Positions 23,736 to 34,248 of a stretch of DNA of 64,000 nucleotides are shown here, piece by piece. The translations under genes and the position numbers were made by a program. The notes under the pieces are model-generated. The model worked only from the letters and a program-made list of their open reading frames with translations, ran no database searches and was not told the origin of the DNA. Every line of letters begins with the position of its first letter. Within the stretch, counting starts at the first letter, position 1. Source of the stretch: Entoloma clypeatum (lineage: Eukaryota; Basidiomycota; Agaricomycetes; Agaricales; Entolomataceae); contig OY751488.1 in the NCBI GenBank assembly GCA_963565915.1, forward strand, positions 558,001 through 622,000, in the 5' to 3' direction.

Positions 23736-24264
23736 ATGAATGCCAACTAAGGAAGAGTAAGTACAAGAAGCTATAATAGAGGGACAAGGCCAGCGTCGAG
23801 TTCGATTTTCAATTGCTTTGTCAGCGTCTCCTTCCAAGTCGCGAGTCATTTGTGATTTGGCGCGAGTAGTGGTTCCACTGCTTCCTCAGGTTTGTCTCCA
23901 CCAGAATCTATCATCGTGGAAGCGGAATTTGTGTCTGCTCATTTCGGTGAGTTACACTTCTGAGTCTTGTCAACAGTCAAGGCAAAATTCAGTTTTTTGT
24001 CGTCCGCAGAGTACGATCATATCCTCGCTGGATTTCCGACGAAAGTGCTTTTATTGAGGTGTACGATGCGATGGTGTGCGTGCGCCTGCATACGAAGAAG
24101 CGCAGGACATAGTGTCGCCTCGCCACGCGTTGGCACCTCCAAGATAGACCCTCCTATTATGCACCTCTGAGGCTAACTCATAATTCAAGCAAATCCCATT
24201 TTCCAACAACACAGTCGTGCTTTTGCTGCCAGGATCCATCGTGTCAGGTGTTCCAGACCCTATC

Positions 24265-25620
24265 TCAACACACGTCGTCGCAGCCTCACACCTTGTCCCA
24301 ACTCCTCAGTTTGGCTTCGCCCAAGGCTGTTACTCTCGGAACCTTACGACCTCTTGAAGCCTGGCAAGCGTCGCTTAGCTATCTCCTCCGTAAGCCCTGC
24401 TGCGACCAAAACGTGATTCTTCAGACACATTGTGTCCTTCTCCGCTCAACGAATTTCCGGTTGATGCAGATACCACAATATCATCGAAAAGGCCGCACGA
24501 TACTTCGTCCGTTCCCTTGATGAGGCTAATAAAAAGGGAAACGGCGGCTCCATCGATACTTTCCTGGTCTTCTTCCCGTGGCTCTCCTCTGCGGTGCACC
24601 CGTTGAGGAGGCTTCTATCCCCTTGGACGATATTCCCTTCCCTTCTGAAGCGTCTGGGAGAGTAAGTGGTGTACTATTACTGATTCTAGAAGACGATCCT
24701 ATGAGTTACTAGACTCCGTAATACATATCAACGGTCACTGGCGTGACTTCTTCGCTCTCCTCCGCTGGCTCCCAATTCAAGGCTCTTCAAAGAGTCAGTC
24801 GCCGTCGCCAAGTTCCGAAACCAGAAACTCGACTGGATGTTAGACCGAGCACGCTGTATCTGCTCAAGGGATCAACCAGACTTGTGCCGCTGGAACCATT
24901 CTCGGCGAGAACAAGTTCGGCCTGTCTGACGACGCGCTGGTGTCCCGGGCTGAGTCTATAGCTGCGACCAACACCAAAACCATAGTGAGGCATAGCGCGC
25001 TCGGCTTCAGGGGCGACGCATAAAGCGCTCAGGCCAGAAGCTCTCAGGCTTGACGAAGCGGGACTGGTCTAACGACCCATGGGTAGTCAAACCTCAGCCA
25101 CAAAATGCATCTCACCTCTGTTCTTCACATATGGGCTGGTGTACACAGTGGTTCCGACTGGGATGAAGTGGCCGTTCCACACAAAATCCTTGCTCGTAGT
25201 CTCACGAACGAGCGCTAAACGCAAGGTGGTAAAGTAGCGGCCGATTTCCTCGACGAAGGCGGTGAGGTAGTTGTCTTTGTCCCAGTTCATTGCGTCGGTC
25301 CCGGTATGCTATCCATTCCGTCATTTCCCCATTTAAATGTGCTCACCACACGCATCTCAGACACTCACATTCCCAATACGGTCTTGTGGGGTCTCGGCGT
25401 ACTCGCTTCAAGGAAGGACATCCAGGACAAGGCTCTCGAGGCCATCCTTCTCCATCTTTGGTAGGTGAATATGTTCGGTGTAGGAAATGCCCCGCCATCA
25501 CCCTCGTACATAACGAGCTTTGCACCGTCTTTAAGCACATCATCCTTCACTACTCCCTTAGCATCTACGATGGAGAGAGAGTTCCACGCAGGCTGCGCTG
25601 AGCGCTAGTGGCCTTGAGTC
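24265..25620 (+). pseudogene. Cytochrome P450 relic with an internally inverted segment
   Basis: Exons 2-4 of the intact P450 gene at 52835-54743 are recognisable on the plus strand from about 24265 to 24936, with stops and frameshifts. From about 24937 to 25292 the homology is on the minus strand and covers the ExxR to heme-approach portion (AMNWDKDNYLTAFVEEIGRY through HYGFGVGR). From about 25293 to 25450 it returns to the plus strand with the I-helix region, and then jumps directly to the heme and C-terminal portion (NCPAITLVHNELCTV-like, 25487 on). The inverted piece therefore sits in the wrong place as well as the wrong direction. Confidence 0.82.
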
Positions 25621-25764
25621 ACATGTTTCTCAACTATGGTGATCTGCACGTGGCTGTGCGGCACCTTCATGGAGGTTGCCGAAGCACATGGTATAGAATC
25701 CGCTTCGCAAACGTTTTCTTTCAACCACAACACCCTTCACTGATCCGAATTTTCCATCTCAACC

Positions 25765-26737
25765 ATGACTCAGTACTGGGAACCTGGAACACAGTACAAT
25801 GACGGCGACGTTGTCGAGTATGAAGGCGAGTGATGATCGATAGCCTGAGGTCCCCAAGCCGGCTTCGAGATAACATCTGATCGACCACAGGTCATCGGTA
25901 TAAGATCATCCAACCCCATCGATCTCAGGTAAGGGCTCTCTACGAGAGTACTTGTATTCATGCTCATCGTGAAATAGTCTGATTGGGCACCACCCATCAC
26001 GCCCGCTTTATGGGGCCAGCTTCAAGATGGCGACAATGGAGGCCGTGACCAGCAACATGCCAGTCATCAACAGCCACAAGGTCAGGCTCAGCAAAGTAAG
26101 TCATACCATCTATCAATTTGAACCGGGTATCGATGCGTCAAAGGTTGGCAACCCGATCACAAAGGAGAACCCTCCAAGGAAGAAGAGAAGCACTGGTACG
26201 ATCTCGACGAGAAGCGCAAGAAGGAGCTTGAGGTACGTTTCGTATCTTCCCGCCGAGATTCCTTCAGGCCATCAGCTAAACCATTCACTAGATCGGCGGC
26301 GGGGTGCTTGCCGGCGCTGCAGTCATCGCAGGTGCTGGTTACGCCCTTCACAACCGTCACGAGAAAGAAAAAGAACAGGTTGGTTTGAAGTGAAGCTTGC
26401 GAATACATACTCTCATTCTGCAACTCTTCTATCAGGGACATAATCAACAGCCCCCTCAAGGCTCTGGACAAGGAGAACACTGGTATGATGTCGACGACAA
26501 ACGCAAGAAGCAGCTTGAGGTCGGAATATACAATTTTCGTTTTCGTAACTCGATAACCTCACCGTTTTCGCACCGAATTATGTAGATTGGCGCGGGGGTC
26601 GCTGCAGGTGCCGGGCTTCTGGCCGCCGGGTTCGGTCTTTATAAGCATCATGAGAAGGAGAAGGCAGAGGTTCGTCTCGATCTTCCTCTTGTCCCAAGTA
26701 TTTCAACTGATGGATGCAATAGCGCAATGACGATTAG
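25765..26737 (+). CDS. CBM5/12 chitin-binding-type protein with duplicated exon pair
   Basis: Eight small exons: 25765-25825, 25891-25928, 25978-26095, 26144-26232, 26292-26378, 26436-26519, 26586-26669, 26723-26737. They give 191 aa. The N-terminus is a CBM family 5/12 fold (YWEPGTQYNDGDVVEYEG, HRYKIIQPH, SDWAP..PALWG), whose aromatic residues bind chitin or related glycans in known members. A Gln-rich linker follows. The second half holds two copies of one unit: HWYDLDEKRKKELE, then a Gly/Ala-rich hydrophobic stretch (IGGGVLAGAAVIAGAGYAL) and H-x-R/H-HEKEKE. Each copy uses one exon pair. There is no signal peptide. The first intron would use a GC donor; the other six are GT-AG. The gene ends RNDD-stop. 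It lies between P450 relics but shows no break. Confidence 0.83.
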
Positions 26738-27179
26738 AAGGAAAATGACCAATGCAGAGAACAATACCAAGGTGTGTAGACTAGGTATATACTACCTAAC
26801 AAGGACCTGGTCTAGCGATAGGGATTCGTAGATTGATTACCCTCTTTCGGAAGGAATTCTTTTACCACAATGTACAGTACTTTTATTCGTGTCATATAGC
26901 AAGTGATGGTGTTCGAAATGCCCTTTACACAACCTGCGGAAAGGGACTGACGAATGAACATGAATTGAATGTGCATCTGGCGCAAACTGGTCTTACAGAG
27001 CCCCATCGACTGGCCAAAACCACTCACAAGGAGAGGGGAGACTGGTAGCCTCACGTTCCAAATAGTCTGCACAAGTTAGTCCTCGCAGCCTGAGGCTGGT
27101 CCCTTTCCATTTTTAGGATTTTGCGGTTGTTACATAAGTAATTCTCAAGTGCTTCGTCAATATTTGCAACATTCTCCTG

Positions 27180-28293
27180 CACATGCAACGCCGTCATACG
27201 CATTCCTGCGCTCCTCCTCCCGATGTCACTTGTTATTGCCAGCTTCGCGCAGTCTGGCTCAAGGTATTCCAGACCTTGAAGAACCCGAGATTATCAACTC
27301 TACCAATCCTCAGCCTCAAAGCACAACGTAGGATCACGAGGAATCAGGTTCGGCACTTCATCGCTGGTCGACGCACGCATATGACCCATCGTGCGCCCCA
27401 ACGACAGCAATTCCCCTCGGAACTCGACTCTAGCTCGCGTGAATCTCTTTGAGCCTTCTAGCAACACAATTGTGTCCTCGATCGCATCCTGTGTCCTCGG
27501 CCTTTTCGAGCACCCTGAAATATAGGCCAAGGCGCAAAAGCAAAACGATGAAGTTTGCGGTTTGGCTGTCTCAAGCTTCGGTCACTACGACTCTCCCCTA
27601 CATTCACGCCATTACTAAGGAAACTTTACGATGGAGGGACGTCTTGCCTATGGGTGCGTATTTCAACAACATCCCTTCCGGGTGTATATCAACTCGTTTT
27701 CGCAGCTCTTCCTCACCGTTTGGGAGTCGATGACGAATTTGGGGGTTACAGGCTTCCCAAGGGCTCAGTCGTCTTCGGCAACGCATGGTCGGACATTCTA
27801 TCAACACTTTAGTACTGTCTCGTCTGTTCATGTCCTATATAGGGCCATGTTACACGATCCCGAAGTCTACCTGGAACCTTTTGAACTCATCCCTGAACGC
27901 TTCATGCTCAAGGGTGGATCTGACCTTGACCATATGGCAAAGGATCCTGAGAATCTCTTCTCAAACAGGCTCTTACCGATACCCTGCCACTGCCATTGTC
28001 TACCCTGGGCGCTACATGGCCTACTCCTCCGTCTGGATTACCATCGCCCAACTGATCGCTGTTTTCGACATCAAGAAAGCCAAGGACGAGAGTGGCAACA
28101 TTACTCACCCCAAGCACGAGTACCACACTACGTTGATAAAGTGGGTTGGCTCTCTCTCGTATCGATTAAACTCGATAGACTGATCTTTTGTTCTGACCGC
28201 ACCCCTCGTCCTTTCCCCTGTTCTATTACTCCTCGCCCCAAGGAGCACGAGGCGTCGATTCGCCAGACTCTCCATGAGGTCTACTACGAATAA
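27180..28293 (+). pseudogene. Second cytochrome P450 pseudogene, different family
   Basis: The plus strand carries recognisable P450 landmarks in order: I-helix/J region (VSSIASCVLGLFEHPEI), K-helix ExxR in ITKETLRWRDVLPMG, the meander block RLGVDDEFGGYRLPKG, the DPEVYLEPFELIPERF stretch, and the post-heme CPGR-like YPGRYMAYSSVW with ITPRPKEHEASIRQ at the end. It has an in-frame TAG at 27523-27525, several frame changes, and a Tyr codon (28001-28003) where the heme-ligand Cys should be. It resembles the CYP group annotated as O-methylsterigmatocystin oxidoreductase-like and is not a copy of the P450 at 52.8 kb. Confidence 0.8.
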
Positions 28294-28300
28294 AGACAGC

Positions 28301-28728
28301 AGGTCAGCTGTGTAACGAACCCGTCAAGAGGGAGGTGACGTATAGAGATTCTTTTGCTTTATATATCTGTTATAGGACATATATGTGTGTTGGACTGGGG
28401 GATACCCAATTGAGATAGCTTTGATTCCAGCGCTTTGATTCTCGTCGCAACTGACAATGCGGCAACAATTCGGCATCATGCATGTTGATAGAACCCTAAC
28501 GTTAACCCCAACAACCTAACCCTAACGTCGCTTCGTCCTTGCGATTCCCTCGATTTTTCGGTATATCGCCAATACAACGGGAATCAATCAACCTATTCGA
28601 AAGAACACCGAGGTAGTACTTATAGTGAGTATGGCCTCACCAGTCGTGCTTTTCAGTGAAGGGGTCCGAGCCCTTGGAGGGATTTTCATCGTACGTGCCT
28701 TTCAAGTGAAGTATAGAATGTAATTTGG
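28301..28728. other. Intergenic with short telomere-like stretch
   Basis: 428 bases without a coding exon between the P450 relic and the F-box gene. It contains the telomere-like repeats listed separately. Confidence 0.4.
28492..28527. repeat. Interstitial CCCTAA-like repeats
   Basis: Two AACCCTAAC units, two related AACCCC/ AACCT variants and a spacer occur within 36 bases. CCCTAA is the complement of the TTAGGG repeat common at fungal telomeres. The tract is too short to be a telomere. Confidence 0.5.
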
Positions 28729-30270
28729 ATGCTCTATAAGCGCGACGAGGTTAGGGAATGTGTGGATTTTCCAACGAACGAAAAGCTGCCTGAACATTTG
28801 AAGCACGATATCCGGAATCTGCTACAAGACGCTCAGGAGAAATTGGAACTGCTGCAGCAAGAGATATCGAACTTCAACGCCTCAGTTGTACCAGCTCTGC
28901 TGCTCGACCGACGCGTTCTTTGCATTGAGCTCATCGAACGACTTCGTATAGCCATCGCACCTCATAAACGCCTCGTTCCTGAAATCCTCGCGCACATTTT
29001 CCATTTTACCCTCCCGGACAAATTCTCGGTCATCATCGGTCCCGGACTTTCACGTCTCCGAACTCGAGACCAAACCAGAACTGTGCTGCCCTGGAGGTTG
29101 GGCCACATCTGTTCACATTGGCGACAGGTCGCCTTGAGCGATTCTCGCCTGTGGAACCGCGTCCGGATAAACTTCCCATCTCCACGACACATCGCCATGT
29201 TCGAGGCTGTGCTGGCTCGCAATTATCACGCACCACTTCAAGTCGACGCCACCTTGTTATTGGACTCCATCCCGACCTTCATTTTACCATATGCAGCTCG
29301 CTTCACGCAACTCGGCCTGAAGGGGACGACCCAAGTGCTGGATGCGTTTGTCTCACTCCCTCAGGGATTATTCACTTCCTTACAGGAAGTAAGCTTTGGG
29401 CCTGTTCGTGGCGGAGCCCCTGTAACGATTCAAGATGCCGGTATGCGGGTGTTCCAAGACAGTAACCTTTTGCGGAAAGTCGACATGTTTGTCGGACTAC
29501 CATCTAACTCATCAGCCGACATCCTACGTCTCCCCTTCCGCCAGCTCACCCACATCAGGCTAGAAACCGTTTCCCCAGGCGTAGCCCTCGAGATCTTGGA
29601 GAAGGCGGAGGTACTTGAACGGTGCGCCTTTTGGATTGGAGCGGATTCTGGATTCGACCTCGTGCTGCCCAAGGAGCGCCGTCTCCCTTGCCTTCGAAGT
29701 TTGAGCCTTCGTCTCGAGACGTACATAACCGGGACAGCATTCCTGCGCCATTTGACTCTTCCATCCCTTATCGAACTCAAGTGGATTTGTGATCCATCCG
29801 TTCCACTTTCACTGCAGGAACTCAGATCATTCTCTCCTCCCGACTTGATCGCGTTCATCGACCGATCGTCCTGCCCTCTGCAACACTTGGAAAGCAACTA
29901 CGCTCAAGACATGGGAATAATATTCGAACGCTTGCAGCATTTGCTCGTGTCTCTGACGATGTGGGAGAGCATCCTACCCCGTTCGATCGTGCGGCGAATA
30001 TCACGCGGAGGGTATGCTGTGGATTTGAGGTGCCTCTGTTGTCGCATTGATTATGGTGATTCTGGAGAGTTTGTGAATATGATAGAGGCGAGATGGTCGG
30101 CACAGATTATGGAGGCAAAGGAGTGGAGAACGGAGTTTGGGATCAAAGTGGGGTGTACGCCAGAGAATGATTATCCCATGCTGCGACGACGAGTCTCAGC
30201 GTTGGAGGACAGATTGGGGATCAAAGGTAATCTGGCTCTGATCCCTGATCAGGTGGATAACTTCCTGTAG
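28729..30270 (+). CDS. F-box domain protein
   Basis: A single-exon 513-aa protein. Residues about 25-80 form a helical or coiled stretch (LLQDAQEKLELLQQEISNF). The F-box-like motif follows at about 78-150 (IAPHKRLVPEILAHIFHF, then LGHICSHWRQVALSDSRLW), with an irregular leucine-rich C-terminal half. The layout is that of agaricomycete F-box proteins, expected to act as substrate adaptors of SCF ligases; the substrate is unknown. A degenerate copy of its C-terminal third lies at 35505-35780. The upstream region contains no introns that would extend the N-terminus convincingly, so the first ATG is used. Confidence 0.78.
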   Translation: MLYKRDEVRECVDFPTNEKLPEHLKHDIRNLLQDAQEKLELLQQEISNFNASVVPALLLDRRVLCIELIERLRIAIAPHKRLVPEILAHIFHFTLPDKFSVIIGPGLSRLRTRDQTRTVLPWRLGHICSHWRQVALSDSRLWNRVRINFPSPRHIAMFEAVLARNYHAPLQVDATLLLDSIPTFILPYAARFTQLGLKGTTQVLDAFVSLPQGLFTSLQEVSFGPVRGGAPVTIQDAGMRVFQDSNLLRKVDMFVGLPSNSSADILRLPFRQLTHIRLETVSPGVALEILEKAEVLERCAFWIGADSGFDLVLPKERRLPCLRSLSLRLETYITGTAFLRHLTLPSLIELKWICDPSVPLSLQELRSFSPPDLIAFIDRSSCPLQHLESNYAQDMGIIFERLQHLLVSLTMWESILPRSIVRRISRGGYAVDLRCLCCRIDYGDSGEFVNMIEARWSAQIMEAKEWRTEFGIKVGCTPENDYPMLRRRVSALEDRLGIKGNLALIPDQVDNFL

Positions 30271-30901
30271 CGTCGTAGCGCCCTATAAAGCCGCGCCTTG
30301 CTAGCCTCGGCTCCAGACGTTCTACTATCGTCAACCACCACCACCTAATAGGCCCACTTGATTCTGCGTGATCCTCGACTCCAGCATTACCCCCGTCCGT
30401 ACCTCTGCTACGAGACTTGTTAGAACTTGCGCCCGGAGCTCTCCGTGTCAACTCCAACAACCATCAAACCTCCTCCCACGTGTCGCGGCGTCTTCGCTGT
30501 CCTCCCTCCCGCCGTCAGGGTCCCTCACTGCCATCAACAGCCATCAAACCTGTTCCCCCTTCGCCCTTAGGACCCTTACCCCACTTCCCCTTGGCTTCCC
30601 TCACCCGCGTGAGGGTATGGAGCGGTGGATGTCATTGACTCGGAATTCTACTAAGTAGGCAACTTCTGTAATTGAAATATTCCTTCGCGAGGACAATTAG
30701 CCTGAGAAGCCGATCACTGTTGGCAACAGGAAAAGACCGTCTTCTCGTTCTTTCGAGTCCCAGGAATGCAGTGGATGGCTTGTACTGGAAGGAGAAGGGA
30801 GGTGGGTGTTGGACATATGGTCGGATTACATGACGACGCGGAACTCAGGAACCACATGACGTACATATCAGGTTCAAACATGTGGAGGAAAGTTACAATA
30901 C
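30271..30901. other. Intergenic, convergent 3' flanks
   Basis: 631 bases between the F-box stop and the stop of the minus-strand solute-binding-protein gene. C-rich around 30370-30600. No coding exon recognised. Confidence 0.4.
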
Positions 30902-32290
30902 TCAAGCACTCGGAGCTGGGCTATACAGAACCTGCCCAAACTTTGTAAACTCCTTGATAACCTTCTGTCCTCCCTCGGCGTTCGCTACCCAGCCTATAAA
31001 TGTTTGCCAGACGTCTTGCTGGACTGGGTCTGCTTTCGCTCCCAAAAGCACATGTGCTGGGTTCAGCAGCGGGTCCCTCGCATCATCAGAGCCAGCTTTG
31101 AAGATCTGGAGCCTGTCGGTGACGGAGGCGGGGGAAGAGAGCCATGTTCCTCGGTCTGTGAGTGTATATTCTGATAGGTGGGAGGCGGCTTCGAGGGCTT
31201 GAAGCGGGAAACGGGGGTATTGATGGTACCATTTAGAGTACGCAAGGGCCCAAGGTACCTATGAACGAGATGTGATTTATTTCCATGACAGAACTTGGCG
31301 GTGGAAAGACATACTTGTCCAATGGTTATAAAAAGCTCGGATTCTTTGATGTTGGTGGCGCTTTTATCGAAGCGGGAGAGGAACCGTGTTGGAGGACGCG
31401 TCGTGTCTGGCGGATCCTAAGTAGGAAATATAAGGTATATGCGAGCTTTCCCGTGGCGAATCAAACGACTCACAGCGACATCTGCGTTGCCAACGGTGAC
31501 GATTTTGTTAAACATCGTCAAGATGTTGTCACCCGCTGGGTTGAGCCCCGCCGGGTTGGACCTGGGGCCGACCAACATAAAGTGATCCTGAGAAGGGATC
31601 ATCAGATAAAGAGGTTCTTCGAAATTTTTGGAACGACAAACGCGGAAGCCATAGACCCGTTGAGCAGCAGCCTGACTGTGGACCAGTTGGGCTTCAGCCG
31701 CCTCATTGTACGTGACAGCGACGTCCACAGCGCCTATCTCCAAAAACGCCAGACTCTCGGTGGTGTCTCCAAGATACCAACCAACCTCAAGAATCCTCTC
31801 AATTGCGGGACTGCGAGAGTATTCGAAGCCATACCTTGAACGGCTCATACCCCAAATCCTTCACACAATATTGAATGAACGCGTTAGCCCAAGCACCAAT
31901 CAACCCCGATTGTCCTGCACCGCCATTGGCGATCTTGAGTTTGATGTCTTTGGCTTCGGGATATCCCCCGTTGTAGACGGCTCGTGGAGTAAGTTCGGTG
32001 AGAGTTGGCCCGATACTGGCGAGCTCCTAGAGAAGCAGAACATATGGGGGATTATTTCGGATCGATAGGTTAAATGGCGGCGGGTCACCAACCTTTGGAG
32101 ATTGGAGTCTGAAAGATCGCAGATGTTTCAAAATCGAGAGACACGGGGTGGAGACAAAAAGGGCTACCTGTTTTCGAGGGAAATCATATTCGTCGCGATC
32201 ACGATTTTTGAGGGCGGTATTTTGAGCTGATCTCGGAGAATCTTGAGAGGGAGAGTGGGTGGGCCAGTGAAAGAGGCCAGTTGTAATCAT
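30902..32290 (-). CDS. TupA-like periplasmic-binding-type protein (tungstate-binding family)
   Basis: A minus-strand multi-exon gene. Well supported exons encode, in order, AVYNGGYPEA..KLKIANGGAG (around 31830-32025), VGWYLGDTTESLAFLEIG with VDVAVTYNEAAEAQLVHSQA, DHFMLVGPRSNPAGLNPAGD, then PPTRFLSRFDKSATNIKESE, and finally QYPRFPLQALEAASHL to a TGA at 30902-30904. These are the ligand-binding blocks of the bacterial TupA substrate-binding proteins (the NGGAG loop, DTTES, DV-x-VTY and HF-x-LVGP-x-x-NPA). In bacteria such proteins feed an ABC importer; fungal members lack that partner and their role is unknown. The first exon (start at 32290) is uncertain and a signal peptide could not be placed. 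Confidence 0.75.
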
Positions 32291-32822
32291 TGTTTATTCG
32301 GGCCGCTACTGATCCATGGAAGATTTCTCCCTGAAACGTTCCACCTCGGACTGGATGGAGTCGATGACGTGTCACGTGTCGCAAAATCGTCGCGAGTTGT
32401 TCTCGCTGAGCGCTAATCCGAGTCTGTTGCTAATCCAGACAACATCTAGAAGAAATCCAACCATTGACAGTTCAACAAGACAGAACGCCGATCATCGAGC
32501 ACCTGGGGCCAGTAGCAATAGCAGAAGTTAAGAACACTTGGCACACGGCGATCACCAAGGTTTTTCGTTGATCGGAACCAAAAGGGTTGACTGAGTGGTG
32601 AGTCCAAGTTCTGAGTCTCTCAGAAGCTCTTAGTACGAGTCTTACCTAGGGAACCCAGGTATATAGTGCTTTTTTCTGGCCATCCAGGCCTGATACAGTA
32701 GGTATGTATGTCAACCCAGTCTCAACCTCTCAACATATTCTATGTTTGACTTTCATCTTTTCAAGTCAAATAGTAGGCGATCCCCTCCGTGAAGGTGTCT
32801 TCATCAAATCTGTCGCGTCACC

Positions 32823-33159
32823 ATGAACCCCCTCGCAATTCTCCAATACCTCGCTCGTGTCGGGCTCTCAACACATTCACACCCTCGTTCCGGTATGACC
32901 CGGCACGTGGCCATGAGGGCATCGTCCGCGCGGCTGTGGCGGCCAGCAAGGCGCGTGCGGCGGGAGCTCTAATTGCGACCCCACCACCCCGGACGCGCCG
33001 GGAGCTTGAGGTATATTCGCCTCCAGTCTCGCCATCTCTTTTCATCAATGTTGACCGTCACTTTCTCAGGCACGCAACGGCCACAGCAACGTCCCACCAC
33101 CCACCAGGCGCCGGGAACTCTTGGAGTTTACCAGGGACTTTTACGATGACCTCGATTAG
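32823..33159 (+). pseudogene. Small two-exon gene with a frame break near its start
   Basis: A coding-like frame runs to 33010, crosses a clean GT-AG intron (33011-33069) and ends FTRDFYDDLD-stop at 33157-33159. Near-identical motifs PPPRTRRELE and PPPTRRRELLEF lie on either side of the intron. The frame has no ATG. The only well placed ATG (32823, in good CC-ATG context) is in another frame, and a shift near 32860-32900 would be needed to join them. It may be a decayed gene or carry a one-base assembly error. No family recognised; the product would be about 110 aa and basic. Confidence 0.4.
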
Positions 33160-33333
33160 ATTAGGAGATTAGATAAGGAGATGTTTACTAGTTTGTATTG
33201 TCAGTTGACGCCGAGTCAATGGAGGAAATCCTTTCGGGATTTCTGGTGAATAAGATATAAGCCACTGAATGCACGACTATGAGACGTGGCACAGCACCTT
33301 ACATCTATAAAATTCATCCATCCATTCAAGGCG

Positions 33334-33609
33334 TTTGGCTCCTTTATAATCACGTGCCTATGGCCACGAAATTGTGCGATGCAAAAGAAATAGTTCAGCA
33401 TCACTTTGACCAAGGGATGTGCTCCGAGTCAATGAGTATAGATAGTGTTGGAGGCTTTATAGCGCACCTGTGTCCGGGTCACAGTTGAAATTCGGGGAGT
33501 GAGCCAAGTGTGGGCACGGCTTTTCAGGCTTGCGCGATTCAAGCCCCGATAGGGCGTCAGGTCAAGAGAACCGCTGCGTAGAACAACAACTGCTACATGC
33601 AGCTTTTAT
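33334..33609. repeat. Direct repeat, copy 1
   Basis: Starts near TTTGGCTCCTTTATA and ends near CTACATGCAGCTTTTA. It is about 85% alike to 34558-34908 in the same orientation. It has no TG...CA ends and carries no coding sequence. Confidence 0.75.
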
Positions 33610-33625
33610 GGGAATGGACGTCCCG

Positions 33626-33751
33626 GATGCTTACGGTGCTCTTGGGTGTCTCCCAACCTTTCCGTACGCTTACTCCCGTGTCGGACTAGACCCACTTTGA
33701 CGAGATTCCGGGTGGTTTTTGGTATTTGGGAGGAGGGGTATTGACGGTGGG
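33626..33751. repeat. Inverted repeat, left arm
   Basis: The reverse complement of 35046-35190 matches over most of its length (GCTTACGGTGCTCTTGGGTG, TACGCTTACTCCCGTGTCGG, GACCCACTTTGACGA and so on). The right arm has an extra piece of about 18 bp near 35139-35156. Confidence 0.75.
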
Positions 33752-34248
33752 AACGGCGAAGGGAAAGCAGACGATCACGGACAGTCACGCGATACGGTTT
33801 TTCCTTCTCGTTGGCGCGTCAACGGTTCGTCACGTCTTTTTTCCACGTTTGCTGATGTGGCAGAACCGTTCCCCTACACCAGGTTCGAACTTTAAGTTCG
33901 GATTTGGCTCAAGGGCGAACCTGAACCCTGAACCGAACTTTGGCCAGTCTACTTTTTGACGAGGCCAACCTGGAACAAATCATAGCATTCCTCCCGGTAA
34001 ATAATATCTCGTGACCATACAAGTTAGTACCCTCCATAGTACTACATCCGAAACCCCTGACATTCTCCCATGTAGTTGTTTCGGATTCGTGCGCAGTCAA
34101 CGATTTTCCTAGGCTCGTGCCACGACTCTTCCCGGTACCATCATTGCTGATTTGCCTATAAATGGATGCCACCAGCGACTCTCGCTCCCAATCCCCCAAG
34201 GCAACACGTCGTGGTGCACTCCTCCAAATCAACCAACCCGTTCTCAAT

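Noticed and set aside
31285..31839. 184-codon plus-strand frame
   Set aside because: Antisense shadow of the TupA-like exons, which have family motifs and splice sites on the minus strand.
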